42,268 bases of DNA, taken from assembly GCA_020629965.1 (NCBI GenBank), contig JAHDCG010000007.1, positions 47,891-90,158 on the forward strand, given 5' to 3'. The notes beneath the pieces are model-generated. The model was not told where the DNA came from, made no database searches, and saw only the letters and a program-made list of their open reading frames with translations. Position 1 is the stretch's first letter. Each line of letters begins with the position of its first letter. Source of the DNA: Saprospiraceae bacterium. GTDB lineage: Bacteria; Bacteroidota; Bacteroidia; Chitinophagales; Saprospiraceae. The translations under genes were made by a program, and so were the position numbers. Below, one piece after another: positions 7,920 to 17,379 of the stretch.

Positions 7920-9827
7920 ATGACTCCCGAAGCAGTCCTAAAAAAATATTGGGGTTACGACTCCTTCCGCCCGCTGCAGCCGGAGATAATCAATTCTATT
8001 CTCGCCGGCAAAGATACCTTAGCCCTTCTGCCCACCGGCGGCGGAAAATCCCTTTGTTTTCAAGTGCCGGGGCTGGTCAAAGACGGTATCTGCTTGGTCG
8101 TCTCGCCCCTCATCGCTCTGATGAAAGACCAAGTTTATAACCTCCGCAAACGCAACATCGACGCGCAGGCGATTTATTCCGGAATGCATTATAAAGACAT
8201 CGACCGCATTTTGGATAACTGCATTTACGGCAACACCAAGTTTCTTTATCTCTCGCCCGAAAGACTGAAAACCGACCTTGCCGTTGCCCGCATTAAGCAG
8301 ATGAATGTCAATATGATTGCCGTGGATGAGGCGCATTGCATCTCGCAGTGGGGCTACGATTTTCGCCCGCCGTACTTGGAAATTGCCGAAATCAGAGAAC
8401 ACCTGCCCGGTACGCCCGTCATCGCGCTGACCGCGACCGCTACGCCCGAGGTGGTGACAGACATTCAGGAAAAATTGGAATTTAAGAAAGACAGTCAAGT
8501 TTTTCAAAAGAGTTTTGCGCGGGAAAATTTGGCTTACGTCGTGCTGCACGAAGAAAATAAAGAGAAAAAAATGCTCGATGTGCTGCGCGGTGTACCCGGC
8601 ACGGCGGTGGTTTATGTGCGCAATCGCAAGAAGACCAAACAAGCGGCGCATTATTTGGTACACAACGGCATTTCGGCGGATTTTTACCACGCGGGTCTAT
8701 CGCCCGACGAGCGCACGCGCAAACAGGAAGCGTGGATAGAAGGCAAAATCAGAGTCATCGTCAGCACCAACGCATTCGGGATGGGCATCGACAAGGCGGA
8801 TGTGCGTTCGGTGGTGCATTTGGATTTGCCGGACAGTTTGGAGGCTTATTTTCAGGAGGCGGGTCGGGGCGGGCGCGACGGTAAAAAAGCTTATGCGGTG
8901 CTGCTTTTCGAGCGCGGCGATAAGTTGCGACTGCTCGAAGGTTGGGAAAAAAGCTACCCGTCGATTAAAGAAATCAAGCGGGTATATCAGGCACTCGGCA
9001 GCTACACGCAGACGGCTATCGGCGGCGGAGTCGGGCGGTCTTTCGACTTCGACATTGTTGCTTTTGCGAAAAATTTCAAATTCGATCTGTTCTCTACTTT
9101 CAGTGCTTTAAAAATATTGGAACAAGAGGAATGGATTTTTCTGACGGAGGCGGTTTACATTCCCTCGTCGTTCAAAATTTTAGTCAGAAAGGACGAACTC
9201 TACGCCTACCAAATCAAAAATAAACAGCACGAAAATATTCTGAAAACACTGCTGCGGGCTTACACCGGTGCCTTCAACAACTACATTCAACTGCGCGAAA
9301 CGCAACTCGCCAAATTCCTCAAAATCTCCGTCCTCGACCTCTACGCCGCCCTCGAAGCCTTTCAGCGCGATAAGATGATTGAGTACCGCAAATTCAAAGA
9401 CAAACCGCAGCTCATCTATCTCAAAGAGCGGGTGGACGGCGCGAGTCTTTACATCGACACGCAACGCTATAATTTTCGCAAAAAGCAACACAAAGAGCGC
9501 ATCGACAAAGCGATAAATTACGTCGAAAAAAACGTTTGTCGCAGTCAGCAACTCTTGGCCTATTTCGGCGAAACCGACGCCCCGCCCTGTGAGGTCTGTG
9601 ATGTCTGTCTGGAGCGCAGAAAAACGGAACTCGACAAAGAAAAATACAGTAAATACACCGAAAAAATCGAGCGTCTGCTGCGCAAAGAGAAACTGACGGA
9701 AGCCGAACTCGTCGAGTCTTTCGCGTCGCGGCGGCAGGAGGAAGTGACGGCGGCTTTGATTTATTTGAAAGAAGAAGGAAAAGTCGTCAGAGCGGCGGGA
9801 AAACTGGAATGGCACGGGCACGGTTGA
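7920..9827 (+). CDS. recQ: ATP-dependent DNA helicase RecQ
   Basis: 635-residue superfamily-2 3'-5' helicase acting in recombination and replication-fork repair. Motif 0 is at FRPLQ (16-20), Walker A at TGGGKS (39-44), DEAH at 136-139 followed by CISQWGYDFRP (the aromatic-rich loop), and motif VI is QEAGRGGRDG. The RecQ C-terminal domain has the zinc-site cysteines (C at about 537, then PPCEVCDVC) and a winged helix; no HRDC domain is seen at the C-terminus, as in many Bacteroidota RecQ proteins of this length. ATG at 7920 directly follows the palindromic repeat array. The next gene is on the same strand but 281 nt away with tracts between, so probably a separate unit. Confidence 0.95.
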   Translation: MTPEAVLKKYWGYDSFRPLQPEIINSILAGKDTLALLPTGGGKSLCFQVPGLVKDGICLVVSPLIALMKDQVYNLRKRNIDAQAIYSGMHYKDIDRILDNCIYGNTKFLYLSPERLKTDLAVARIKQMNVNMIAVDEAHCISQWGYDFRPPYLEIAEIREHLPGTPVIALTATATPEVVTDIQEKLEFKKDSQVFQKSFARENLAYVVLHEENKEKKMLDVLRGVPGTAVVYVRNRKKTKQAAHYLVHNGISADFYHAGLSPDERTRKQEAWIEGKIRVIVSTNAFGMGIDKADVRSVVHLDLPDSLEAYFQEAGRGGRDGKKAYAVLLFERGDKLRLLEGWEKSYPSIKEIKRVYQALGSYTQTAIGGGVGRSFDFDIVAFAKNFKFDLFSTFSALKILEQEEWIFLTEAVYIPSSFKILVRKDELYAYQIKNKQHENILKTLLRAYTGAFNNYIQLRETQLAKFLKISVLDLYAALEAFQRDKMIEYRKFKDKPQLIYLKERVDGASLYIDTQRYNFRKKQHKERIDKAINYVEKNVCRSQQLLAYFGETDAPPCEVCDVCLERRKTELDKEKYSKYTEKIERLLRKEKLTEAELVESFASRRQEEVTAALIYLKEEGKVVRAAGKLEWHGHG

Positions 9828-9900
9828 GAACACTCGGAAACTTTGCGGGCAGCCGGTTTGTTCTTATTTTTCTTGCAGTACTAAAAAGCAGTTTGCGTTC

Positions 9901-9950
9901 AAAACGCTGAACCGGTAAAATACCATCGTTTTCCGTTCCCGGCGTTTTTT
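9901..9950 (+). terminator. Possible terminator after recQ
   Basis: AAAACGC (9901-9907) can pair with GCGTTTT (9942-9949), with some internal GC pairing, followed by further T residues. The loop is long and the stem imperfect. Confidence 0.35.
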
Positions 9951-9951
9951 A

Positions 9952-10037
9952 GGAGAGAGGTGTCAGGGTAGAGGAGAGAGTGAATCCGAGATAATAACTC
10001 GGCTCTCTCCTCTTTCCTCGCCCCTCTCTCCTTTTTT
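9952..10037. repeat. Pair of heptamer tracts in inverted orientation (GGAGAGA / CTCTCTC)
   Basis: Units ggagaga, ggtgtca, gggtaga, ggagaga at 9952-9979, and ctctctc, ctctttc, ctcgccc, ctctctc, ctttttt at 10003-10037. The two arms are roughly complementary across a 23-nt centre and could form a long imperfect hairpin in front of the MFS gene. Confidence 0.7.
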
Positions 10038-10108
10038 CTCAACTCCCGAGAGAATTGTCCGAACCTTGATTTTACCGAAAAATATTAAAACACACCTATC
10101 GCCCGCCT

Positions 10109-11296
10109 ATGAAAAACGAAAAATTATTCCTCTTCATTCTTGCCGTTACCCAATTTGCGCACATCATCGACTTTATGATTATAATGCCGCTCGGCAAGGA
10201 ATTGATGGGCGTGTTCGACATTTCGCCGGGGCAGTTCGGCACTCTGGTATCGGCGTATGCGGCGGGGTCTTTCGTGACGAGTTTTTTTGCGGCGGGTTTT
10301 GTGGACAGGTTCGACCGAAAGCAGGCTTTGCTCTTTTTGGTTATCGGTTTTACGGCGGGTACTTTTTTGTGTGCGACGGCGACGGGTTATTATTTTTTCT
10401 TAGCAACGCGTTTCTTGACGGGTGCTTTCGGCGGAGTCATTTCCGCTTTGGTTTTCTCGATTATCGGCGATGTTATTCCGATAGAGCGGCGCGGTTCGGC
10501 GATGGGTATCGTGCTGACGGCGTTTTCGGCGGCTTCGATTATCGGTGTGCCGGCGGGTATTTTTTTGGCGGGTGCTTACGGTTGGCAGATGCCGTTTATT
10601 ACCATCGGTATCATTTCGACGGTGATGACTGTGGTGATTTTTCGCTACATTCCGCCGATTACGGGTCACTTGGGTCTTAAAACCGCGAGCCGCTCCCCTT
10701 TCAAGACCTTTGCGAATATTGCGGGAGACCCCAATCAATTATTAGCTTTGGCTTTTACCGTCGTTTTGATGCTCGGGCATTTTACGATTATTCCTTTCAT
10801 CGCGCCTTACATGCAGTTCAACATCGGGTTTTCGCTCGACGAGGTGGGCTATTTGTACATCATCGGCGGCATTTTATCGGCGATTTTACTACCTATTTAC
10901 GGGAAGCTGACGGATAGGTACGGCGCTCTTAATATTTTTCTGTTCGGCACTTTTATCGCTTTGTTTTCCATTTATTTTTTGACGAATTTGCCGCCCGTCA
11001 GCGTACCGCTTGCGCTGTTGGTGACCTCTTCTTTTTTCGTCGCGTCGAGCGGGCGCAGCGTTCCTTCCACGACGATGGTGACTTCCGTAGTCAAACCCGA
11101 AACGCGCGGCAGCTTCATGTCCGTGCGTTCTTCTTTTCGTGAAATGGGTTTGTTTTTCGGCTCGATGGCGGCGAGTATGATTATTTCGCAGGATGCGGAC
11201 GGGAGTTTGGCGGGCTTTGAGGTTGTGGGTTATTTTACAATCGGAATGAGTGTGGTGGCGGTTTTTTTGGCGAGAAAGCTAAAGGTTGTAGGATGA
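10109..11296 (+). CDS. MFS transporter, drug/sugar efflux (AraJ/DHA1-like) type
   Basis: 395-residue inner-membrane protein with 12 predicted hydrophobic segments. The motif-A-like loop DRFDRKQ lies after TM2 and the antiporter motif C-like GVPAGIFLAGAYGWQMPF lies in TM5, which points to proton-coupled export rather than uptake. N-terminal FILAVTQFAHIIDFMIIMPL is typical of the AraJ-type DHA family. Substrate unknown. Start ATG at 10109. It is followed 7-70 nt later by a copy of the mosaic palindromic repeat whose GC hairpin may serve as the end of the transcript. Confidence 0.85.
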   Translation: MKNEKLFLFILAVTQFAHIIDFMIIMPLGKELMGVFDISPGQFGTLVSAYAAGSFVTSFFAAGFVDRFDRKQALLFLVIGFTAGTFLCATATGYYFFLATRFLTGAFGGVISALVFSIIGDVIPIERRGSAMGIVLTAFSAASIIGVPAGIFLAGAYGWQMPFITIGIISTVMTVVIFRYIPPITGHLGLKTASRSPFKTFANIAGDPNQLLALAFTVVLMLGHFTIIPFIAPYMQFNIGFSLDEVGYLYIIGGILSAILLPIYGKLTDRYGALNIFLFGTFIALFSIYFLTNLPPVSVPLALLVTSSFFVASSGRSVPSTTMVTSVVKPETRGSFMSVRSSFREMGLFFGSMAASMIISQDADGSLAGFEVVGYFTIGMSVVAVFLARKLKVVG

Positions 11297-11303
11297 TTTG
11301 TTT

Positions 11304-11390
11304 TTTTTGAACCTGACCCCGTACAGTTGTCGGGGTGATTGTTATGATAGGTTATAATTTGGATTTTACTTCGTAAAATCTTTCTCGTTC
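11304..11390. repeat. Mosaic palindromic repeat, core 11363-11379, with GC hairpin module
   Basis: Core ATTTTACTTCGTAAAAT in the orientation opposite to the recQ copies. The module at 11316-11336 (ACCCCG..CGGGGT) is the reverse complement of the one at 7855-7875. It lies directly after the MFS gene. Confidence 0.8.
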
Positions 11391-11445
11391 GCAATCAGAA
11401 CAACTACAGATAATTTATAAATCGCAATATTAAGTTAGATTTCAC

Positions 11446-11481
11446 CCGTCCACCGTCAGCCGTCAAACCGTCCACCGTTCT
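11446..11481. repeat. Degenerate heptamer tract, class CGTCnAC
   Basis: Units cgtccac, cgtcagc, cgtcaaa, (c) cgtccac, cgttctc. It ends 3 nt before the stop codon (minus strand) of the gene at 11485. Confidence 0.7.
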
Positions 11482-11484
11482 CCC

Positions 11485-12060
11485 CTACCCCCCGCAAATC
11501 CCGCAAGCCGTTCCTTCGTTTGCTTCGCACGGCTCACCGTAAGACCTCTTAAACCATTTACAGTTTTGATTATGGCGCACTCCCGAATTGGTCGATTGCC
11601 AGTACTTCACCCCGTCCGTCGGCTCTCCGTCTTCGGTTATTGTTGACTTATAGGAAATGACCGCTTCGGGAAAATCCTGCGGGAATTGCCACACCTTTAC
11701 CCTGTCTTGTAAGCCGGCGTATTCCAGTGCCGTGTTCAGTTGAATAAAATATTTGTAATCCGAGTTTTTCTCCAAAATCAAAACGATGCCCGGCGTTTTG
11801 TTGGTTTGCAGAGCGTACCAGAGTGCCTGCCCGATAGATTGTTTCCAGTTGTAGGCGCGTTCGACTTCAATGGCGTATGTCTCGGTGAGAATATCGACGC
11901 GCCCGGACTCGACTTTATATTCGCGTTCTCCTATAAAGGTTTCGTTGATGAGGTCGGTGTAGCGGGCTTCGCTGATTTTTTGGGCGGTGGCGGAAAAAGC
12001 GCAGAGCAGCAAACAAAGGATAAAAATATTCTTCACGGTAAAGTAGATTTTTGTTGTCAT
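11485..12060 (-). CDS. Small secreted protein with PD-(D/E)XK-like core and Cys-rich tail
   Basis: 191 residues from the ATG at 12060. A TTG five codons upstream would extend it, but the ATG gives the better signal peptide (hydrophobic core IFILCLLLCAFSATAQ). The middle contains GRVDILTETYAIEVERA then NWKQSIGQALWYA, which resembles the D...ExK core of restriction-endonuclease-like folds, with D56 and E65-V-E67; the usual lysine is glutamate. The C-terminal 29 residues (HNQNC, C, CGICGG) have four cysteines and a histidine, likely a small metal-binding or disulfide knot. Function unknown: an exported nuclease-like or binding protein is inference only. Confidence 0.6.
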   Translation of the reverse strand: MTTKIYFTVKNIFILCLLLCAFSATAQKISEARYTDLINETFIGEREYKVESGRVDILTETYAIEVERAYNWKQSIGQALWYALQTNKTPGIVLILEKNSDYKYFIQLNTALEYAGLQDRVKVWQFPQDFPEAVISYKSTITEDGEPTDGVKYWQSTNSGVRHNQNCKWFKRSYGEPCEANEGTACGICGG

Positions 12061-12178
12061 TCGGAAAGGACGCAATTTAGGTTAAAATTTATCACAAACG
12101 TTTTTTTCGTTCGACTTTCCTTCTAAAGTCTTGCATATACAAGGCTTTAAAACTATCATAACTCATAAAAACAAAGAA

Positions 12179-12208
12179 AGGAGCGACTTCCGTTAAGAAG
12201 TCGCCCCT
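12179..12208 (-). terminator. Terminator of the HYR/T9SS protein gene
   Basis: Stem GCGACTTC / GAAGTCGC (12183-12190 with 12197-12204) extended by GGG/CTCC pairing. On the minus strand it is followed by TTTCTTTGTTTTT. It lies about 40 nt after the stop codon at 12246. Confidence 0.8.
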
Positions 12209-12245
12209 CGCTTTTATTATTCCCGAAAGAATAATTTATCTAAAC

Positions 12246-15200
12246 TTACTTCACTACAACCATAGTTTTGGTAGCAGAGAAATCAGCACTTTGCAAAGTG
12301 TAAGTCATCACACCGGCAGGCAAGTTGCTCAAAGTTACTTCGTTGTAACCTTTTGCGTAGTCGCCGTTCAATACTGTGATTACTTTACCGTTTACGTCGC
12401 TTACGGTTACGTTAGCTGCACCCGCGGTAGGCAAGTTGAAACCGATAACCGTGTAGTCAGAAACGGGGTTCGGAGTGTTTTGGTACAAAGCAAAATCCGT
12501 AGCAGAGTTTGCAAATTCCAAGACAACTTCCATCGCACCGTTAGCAGAGTATGCTTCCGCAGTCGTGATACGGTCGGTCAAAGCCAAAGCTTCGGACACA
12601 ACTACATCTTGAGTAGCGCGGAAAGTAACAGAGAACAAGCGGTCGCCTGCTTTCTCTTCAGAGAAAGAAGTCGTGATTGCGTCAGCAAATACACCGAAGT
12701 TTTCTTGGTTACCGTCGATAGCAACAACTTCCAAACCTGCGAAGTCCAAAGTGAACTGGTAACCCGCTACTGCATCGGCAGAAGAGAATTCAACGGTTAC
12801 TTCCTGACCTGCCGCCAAAGCAGCGTCGTTAGCGCGGATAGTCATGCTGTTACGCTCGTCTGCTTCGTCTGCGAAACCGAAAGTTCCGTTGACGTCACCG
12901 ATGCGTACTGCAACAAAGTCAGCAGTTTCGTTACCGTCGATGTCATTGAAAGACGCAACCGCAGGGTAGCCGTCAGTCAAAGTCCAATCGTTAGGGAACT
13001 CGTAAGAAGCATTAACGAATGCCCAAGCATTGTTGTTGACGTACTCGGTAGCCATACCCAAGATAACTTGACGTGCGATTACCAAATCGGCAGCAGTGAT
13101 AGACTGAGAGTTGTTAACATCCGCAGCAATCATTTTGTACGGGCTGTCCAACAATTCGGTAGTCAAGATGTGCTTACGGATAAGCAACAAGTCAAATGTA
13201 GTTACGCTGTTGTCGTAAACGTTGTACTCAGGAGTAGCAGTTACGTCTTCGCCCGCAGCAGCATTGAGGCTGTAAGTACCGTTCACACCGGATGTAGTAA
13301 CATCGCCTGTGTTCAAAGAAACGGTAGCACCTGCAACCGGAGCATCGTTTTCGGTAGTCAAAGCACCTGCAATTACAGGATCGTTAGATACGTTGTCAGG
13401 GCATACGTTATCAACGCTTTCGATGAATACGGTAGTCAAGCAGTAATCAACGTTACCTGCTTCGTCCTGAACGTAAATGAATACGTCTTGCTGACCTGTA
13501 GTTTCGCAATCGAATACGAGGTCTGCGGTAGCTTCTGCGAAGTTATCTTCACCGATAGAACCGAAGAATTTCAGGTCGTCTTCGTCAGTACAGTTGTCAA
13601 AAGAACCTGCATTGAAGTCGTTCGCCCAAATTTCTACCATACCTGAGTCAGGTTGGCCGTCACCGTCTTCGTCCATAGGCATCAATTCTACTACCAAACC
13701 ACCTACACAGTAAGGAGTCGGTGCTTTGCAATCGCGTACAACGAAATCGTACTCGATAGTAGATTGGTTACCACAGTTGTCGATAGCTGTAACAGTTACA
13801 GTGTAAGTGCCCGGTACAACGTTAGTGAAGTTCAAGCCGGTACCCAAGCCCGCAACAGTGTAAGTAACGGTAATGTCGTCTGAGCAATCGGTTACATCCA
13901 ATTCAGGCAAGTTAACGTTACGGTCACAGTCACCGTCAGCGTCAGAGTTACCGTCGATGCAGAAGTCCAAAGTACCCGGATCGGTGATAACAGGAGCGAT
14001 GTCGTCGTTCACTTTGATTACCTGAGTGTAAACAATGATACCGTCGTCGTTATTTCTGTCGTCATCTACGCTAAAAGGAACGATGTCCGTGTCGTTGTAC
14101 AATTGAGAGCACAATCCGCCGGAGTCAGCACCGCCTTCTTCGTAGTAACGAGGGCCGCGACCCAAGCAGTTAGCACGCAAACGGTCGTCGTTGCCCGCGC
14201 CTAAAGGATTGTTATTGTTAACGGCAGAACTTGCAGTTCCGTCGTAAACACACCAGTTGATAGCCGTGTAAGTACGGATAATCTTGTAGCAAGCATCCGG
14301 TACAACGTCGAACAATTGGTCTTCGACAGAGATTGCGATTAACTCACAGTCGTCGTCGAATACAGTAGGCTCACCGAAGTCTTCGCCTTCGAGTTCGTCT
14401 TGATCCGGCACACAGTCCAAAGTAACATCCGCAGGGAAGTTGATAGACCAGTCGTTGATGTGCAAGACCGTGATGGTTTGCGTGCAAGTAGGTCCTTGGT
14501 TGCCCGACGGATCTTCTACTTCAAAAGTACGTGTGATAGTACCTTGACCGCAAGAGTTCACGTTGTAAGAGAAGCTGCGTGTAACAAGTGTATCACAGTT
14601 ATCCGCGTAAACAACATCACCGAAAGCATCGGTCAAAACAGCAGGATTAACGTCACCGTCAGCCAAAGCTACATCCAAAGCAGGTTGGAAGTTGGTGAAG
14701 AAATCGTCGCAAGTGATAGTGAAATCATCAACGTCTTGTACTTTGAAAGGAGCCAATTTGTCCTCAACCAAAACGTTAACCATACACTCGTTGAAGTTGT
14801 CGAAGTTGTCATAGACACGCAAAACAACCATAGTCTCGTTTCCGATGTCTTCACAGCAGAAAGTTACGAACTCACCGTTATCCGGGTCGATCGGAGAATC
14901 TTGCGGGTCACCGTCGTTGTCAAAAGTAGTGTTACCTACGCGACCGCAAAGGTCAGACATACGGCGTACTTCAAAGCGGTCGATACCACAGTTGTCGTTA
15001 GAGCCGTCGTCGAAAGTTTCAGCAAATACAGTAGCAACACCGTCGCCGCCGATTGCAACCTGCGTGATTTCATCACAAACAGGAGTAGGAGTTACATCAT
15101 CAACTACAGTCAACTGTACTGTCAACTCAGAAGTGTTACCACAGTCATCCGTAGCAACGTAAGTGATGTCGTAAGTACCAATCTGCAAACCACCGCCGTT

Positions 15201-16523
15201 AGCAGTACCGGGGATGTAAGGAGTACCTACACCGGTGAAAACAGGAGCGTTCGGGTTGTTAGGCTGAGTTACAGCTTGACCGACCGGAGTGAAGATAGAG
15301 TAAGTTACGTTACCACAGTTATCGGAAACAACAGCAGTCTCCAATGCAGAGATTGAACGACATGGCTGTGGGTGTTGACCCGGCAAACTTGCGCTTACGG
15401 TTTGGTCGCCGACAGTAATAACAGGATCGGTAATGTCCACGACTTTGATAACCTGAATGTTATCTTCGCCGCTTGCACCCGTAGTTACCAAAGAGTTAGT
15501 ACACCAGTCCAAAACAGTCCAAGTACGAACGATTTTGAAAAGGTTGTCACCTGCGATATTACCGCAAAGCTCTAAAATGTCATCGGAAGAAGAAACTGCG
15601 TAGTTGCAGTATTGACCTTCAGCAACCGAAGGAACACCTGAACCGGTAGCAGTCAAGCACTGTACGCGCGTGATGTCGGTACCGTCCAAAGCGTTGTCGA
15701 TGTCGTCGCTGTCGTCGTTTGCTGCCGCGATGTCAGAAGCAATACACTGACCCGGACCTGTAGGCAACAATTCAGTTGCAGCAACAATATTCGGGTAAAC
15801 ATCGTACTGATCACAAGACCAAGCGATGTCAGCAGGGAAGTCAACATCAGTTACACGAGTAATCGTGATAGTCTGAGTACACTCCGCAGAAACATTACCC
15901 GAACCGTCGATAGCAACGTACTGACGCGTTACGATAACACCTGTAGTACAGTTGTCAGAGTCGTCGGTTGACATGTCGGTTTGCTCGATGGTAGCACCGC
16001 TACAGTTGTCCAAAGCAGTGATACCTGCACCTGATGCAGGCAAAGCTTCATCACAGTCGATAGCTAAATCGGTACAAACCAAAACAGGAGCTGCTTTGTC
16101 TTCGATAATGATAGTACCCCAGCAAGAGTTACCGGTAGCGTCACCGCCTTCGAATACTTTTACTGTGTAAGTTTCACCGAGTTCGTAGTCGGTTTCGTCT
16201 AAAGTTACAGGAGAACCTTGTCCAATCAGGAAAGGACCGTCAAAAACCTGCAAAAAGTTGTCGTTGTCGAGGTCGCCGTCACCGTCGTTGTCGGTGTCGT
16301 CGTCGTCGCCGTCGTCATCATCGTCGAAGTCCATGCCTTCTGCGATCATGTCTGCGGTAATAGTTACGGTACAAGTACCATCGGTAGGCGTTGCCGCCAC
16401 GGATACCTGCACATTGTCATTACACGCAATCTGTGCGTTCATGCTGTTGTAAGAGAGCAACAACATCAACGGAAGAAAAAGACATCGGAATGCCTTCACG
16501 AAAGTAAAATTCGTTTTTTCCAT
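12246..16523 (-). CDS. Giant secreted T9SS protein with HYR-like modules, dockerin-like and cohesin-like regions
   Basis: 1425 residues. Signal peptide ends near NSMNAQ (about 31). A tract of 26 residues rich in Asp (about 74-99, DDDDDGDDDD) follows, reminiscent of calcium-binding Asp repeats. Residues about 130-1020 are repeated HYR-like/Ig-like modules with recurring D..AP.....C/ YTATDDCGN signatures and many paired cysteines. Then come a carboxypeptidase-regulatory-like module (about 1035-1078, GATVSLNTGDV), a dockerin-like pair of helices with Ca-loops (about 1080-1142, ADVNNSQSITAADLV), a cohesin-like beta region (about 1210-1325) and a C-terminal T9SS type A sorting domain starting YQNTPNPVSDYTVIGF. 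It should be exported by the type IX system and anchored at or released from the surface. Adhesion or matrix function is inferred. Confidence 0.85.
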   Translation of the reverse strand: MEKTNFTFVKAFRCLFLPLMLLLSYNSMNAQIACNDNVQVSVAATPTDGTCTVTITADMIAEGMDFDDDDDGDDDDTDNDGDGDLDNDNFLQVFDGPFLIGQGSPVTLDETDYELGETYTVKVFEGGDATGNSCWGTIIIEDKAAPVLVCTDLAIDCDEALPASGAGITALDNCSGATIEQTDMSTDDSDNCTTGVIVTRQYVAIDGSGNVSAECTQTITITRVTDVDFPADIAWSCDQYDVYPNIVAATELLPTGPGQCIASDIAAANDDSDDIDNALDGTDITRVQCLTATGSGVPSVAEGQYCNYAVSSSDDILELCGNIAGDNLFKIVRTWTVLDWCTNSLVTTGASGEDNIQVIKVVDITDPVITVGDQTVSASLPGQHPQPCRSISALETAVVSDNCGNVTYSIFTPVGQAVTQPNNPNAPVFTGVGTPYIPGTANGGGLQIGTYDITYVATDDCGNTSELTVQLTVVDDVTPTPVCDEITQVAIGGDGVATVFAETFDDGSNDNCGIDRFEVRRMSDLCGRVGNTTFDNDGDPQDSPIDPDNGEFVTFCCEDIGNETMVVLRVYDNFDNFNECMVNVLVEDKLAPFKVQDVDDFTITCDDFFTNFQPALDVALADGDVNPAVLTDAFGDVVYADNCDTLVTRSFSYNVNSCGQGTITRTFEVEDPSGNQGPTCTQTITVLHINDWSINFPADVTLDCVPDQDELEGEDFGEPTVFDDDCELIAISVEDQLFDVVPDACYKIIRTYTAINWCVYDGTASSAVNNNNPLGAGNDDRLRANCLGRGPRYYEEGGADSGGLCSQLYNDTDIVPFSVDDDRNNDDGIIVYTQVIKVNDDIAPVITDPGTLDFCIDGNSDADGDCDRNVNLPELDVTDCSDDITVTYTVAGLGTGLNFTNVVPGTYTVTVTAIDNCGNQSTIEYDFVVRDCKAPTPYCVGGLVVELMPMDEDGDGQPDSGMVEIWANDFNAGSFDNCTDEDDLKFFGSIGEDNFAEATADLVFDCETTGQQDVFIYVQDEAGNVDYCLTTVFIESVDNVCPDNVSNDPVIAGALTTENDAPVAGATVSLNTGDVTTSGVNGTYSLNAAAGEDVTATPEYNVYDNSVTTFDLLLIRKHILTTELLDSPYKMIAADVNNSQSITAADLVIARQVILGMATEYVNNNAWAFVNASYEFPNDWTLTDGYPAVASFNDIDGNETADFVAVRIGDVNGTFGFADEADERNSMTIRANDAALAAGQEVTVEFSSADAVAGYQFTLDFAGLEVVAIDGNQENFGVFADAITTSFSEEKAGDRLFSVTFRATQDVVVSEALALTDRITTAEAYSANGAMEVVLEFANSATDFALYQNTPNPVSDYTVIGFNLPTAGAANVTVSDVNGKVITVLNGDYAKGYNEVTLSNLPAGVMTYTLQSADFSATKTMVVVK

Positions 16524-17379
16524 AGGATTACAATTTGTTAAAATGATTTGAAAATGTATTAAAGAGATTTAGATTAAAGCCTTACATTGTCAAAAGTCTG
16601 TACAATATTTTCCATCGGTTTGAGGATCATAGTGTTTGCTCTTTTGTTTGAGTAAAAACTTTTGAAGGTCGGAAAGGATTAAATTCCGACTTATTTTGAA
16701 GGACAGGTACGAGTTTGATTAAGCATGAAATTTGATGCCCCGAATAAGAAGGTGCTTAATTTTCTTAAAAGAGCATCGACACTATATAATATAGCATCAA
16801 AATTTCTCAAACTCGGATAGTCCGGTTGTGTAAATTTATTTTGATTAAGAGTAAAACATCAAAGAACATCTCGAAACGCCTGTTGCGCTTCAAATGAAAA
16901 GGAAAAATTATAAAAGGAAAGAGTAAATCCTCAAAAGCGAAATCTTGTCCGCTTTTGAAAGCAAAAAAAACTAATCTTATGAATGAGAAATAATAATAGA
17001 CGCCACAGAAGGGCAGGCAAGATTAATGTAAATTTTGTGCATGGATTATTTTTCGATTATAATTTGTTACCGCAAAAGTAGGAATAAATGTGAATTAACC
17101 AAATACTTTAACAAGATTCATATAAAAACTTTGTTAAATTATTTTTCACGCAACGTTCATAACGCGTCGCTTCCTTGCTTTCGTTATACAAATATAGCCC
17201 CAAGCCGCGCTGCAATGCCTACCCTATTCGGGGTAAATTACATATTATTTATTTTTAAAGGTCGTAAAAGCGTGTTTTTACAACCATGTAAATATGTAAG
17301 AAAAAGCATAAGTCAAATGCCGACAGCTATATTTTATAAATTAAATTCAAATATTAAAAATAAAAATTCATTTCGCCGG
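16524..17379. other. 856-nt spacer: long leader region of the giant T9SS gene
   Basis: No credible ORF (a plus-strand frame from 17035 is the shadow of the response regulator gene). On the minus strand it contains a good promoter at 17073-17103 and two inverted repeats: GTCGGAA/TTCCGAC (16668-16674, 16684-16690), and the long arms 16710-16738 and 16794-16815 with a CTATATAATATAG palindrome at 16782-16794. This implies a structured leader of roughly 540 nt. Confidence 0.5.
17073..17103 (-). promoter_or_regulatory. Bacteroidota promoter, TTTG-N19-TACTTTTG
   Basis: On the minus strand TTTG (17103-17100) is separated by 19 nt from TACTTTTG (17080-17073), matching the -33/-7 consensus in sequence and spacing. 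The only gene downstream is the giant T9SS protein at 16523. Confidence 0.6.

Noticed and set aside
12291-13646. Long plus-strand ORF (451 codons) and others at 14400-15356 antisense to the giant T9SS gene
   Set aside because: They lie opposite a gene with clear domains, have unlikely composition (rich in Val, Arg, Ser, Cys) and no domain; they arise from the codon bias of the sense gene.
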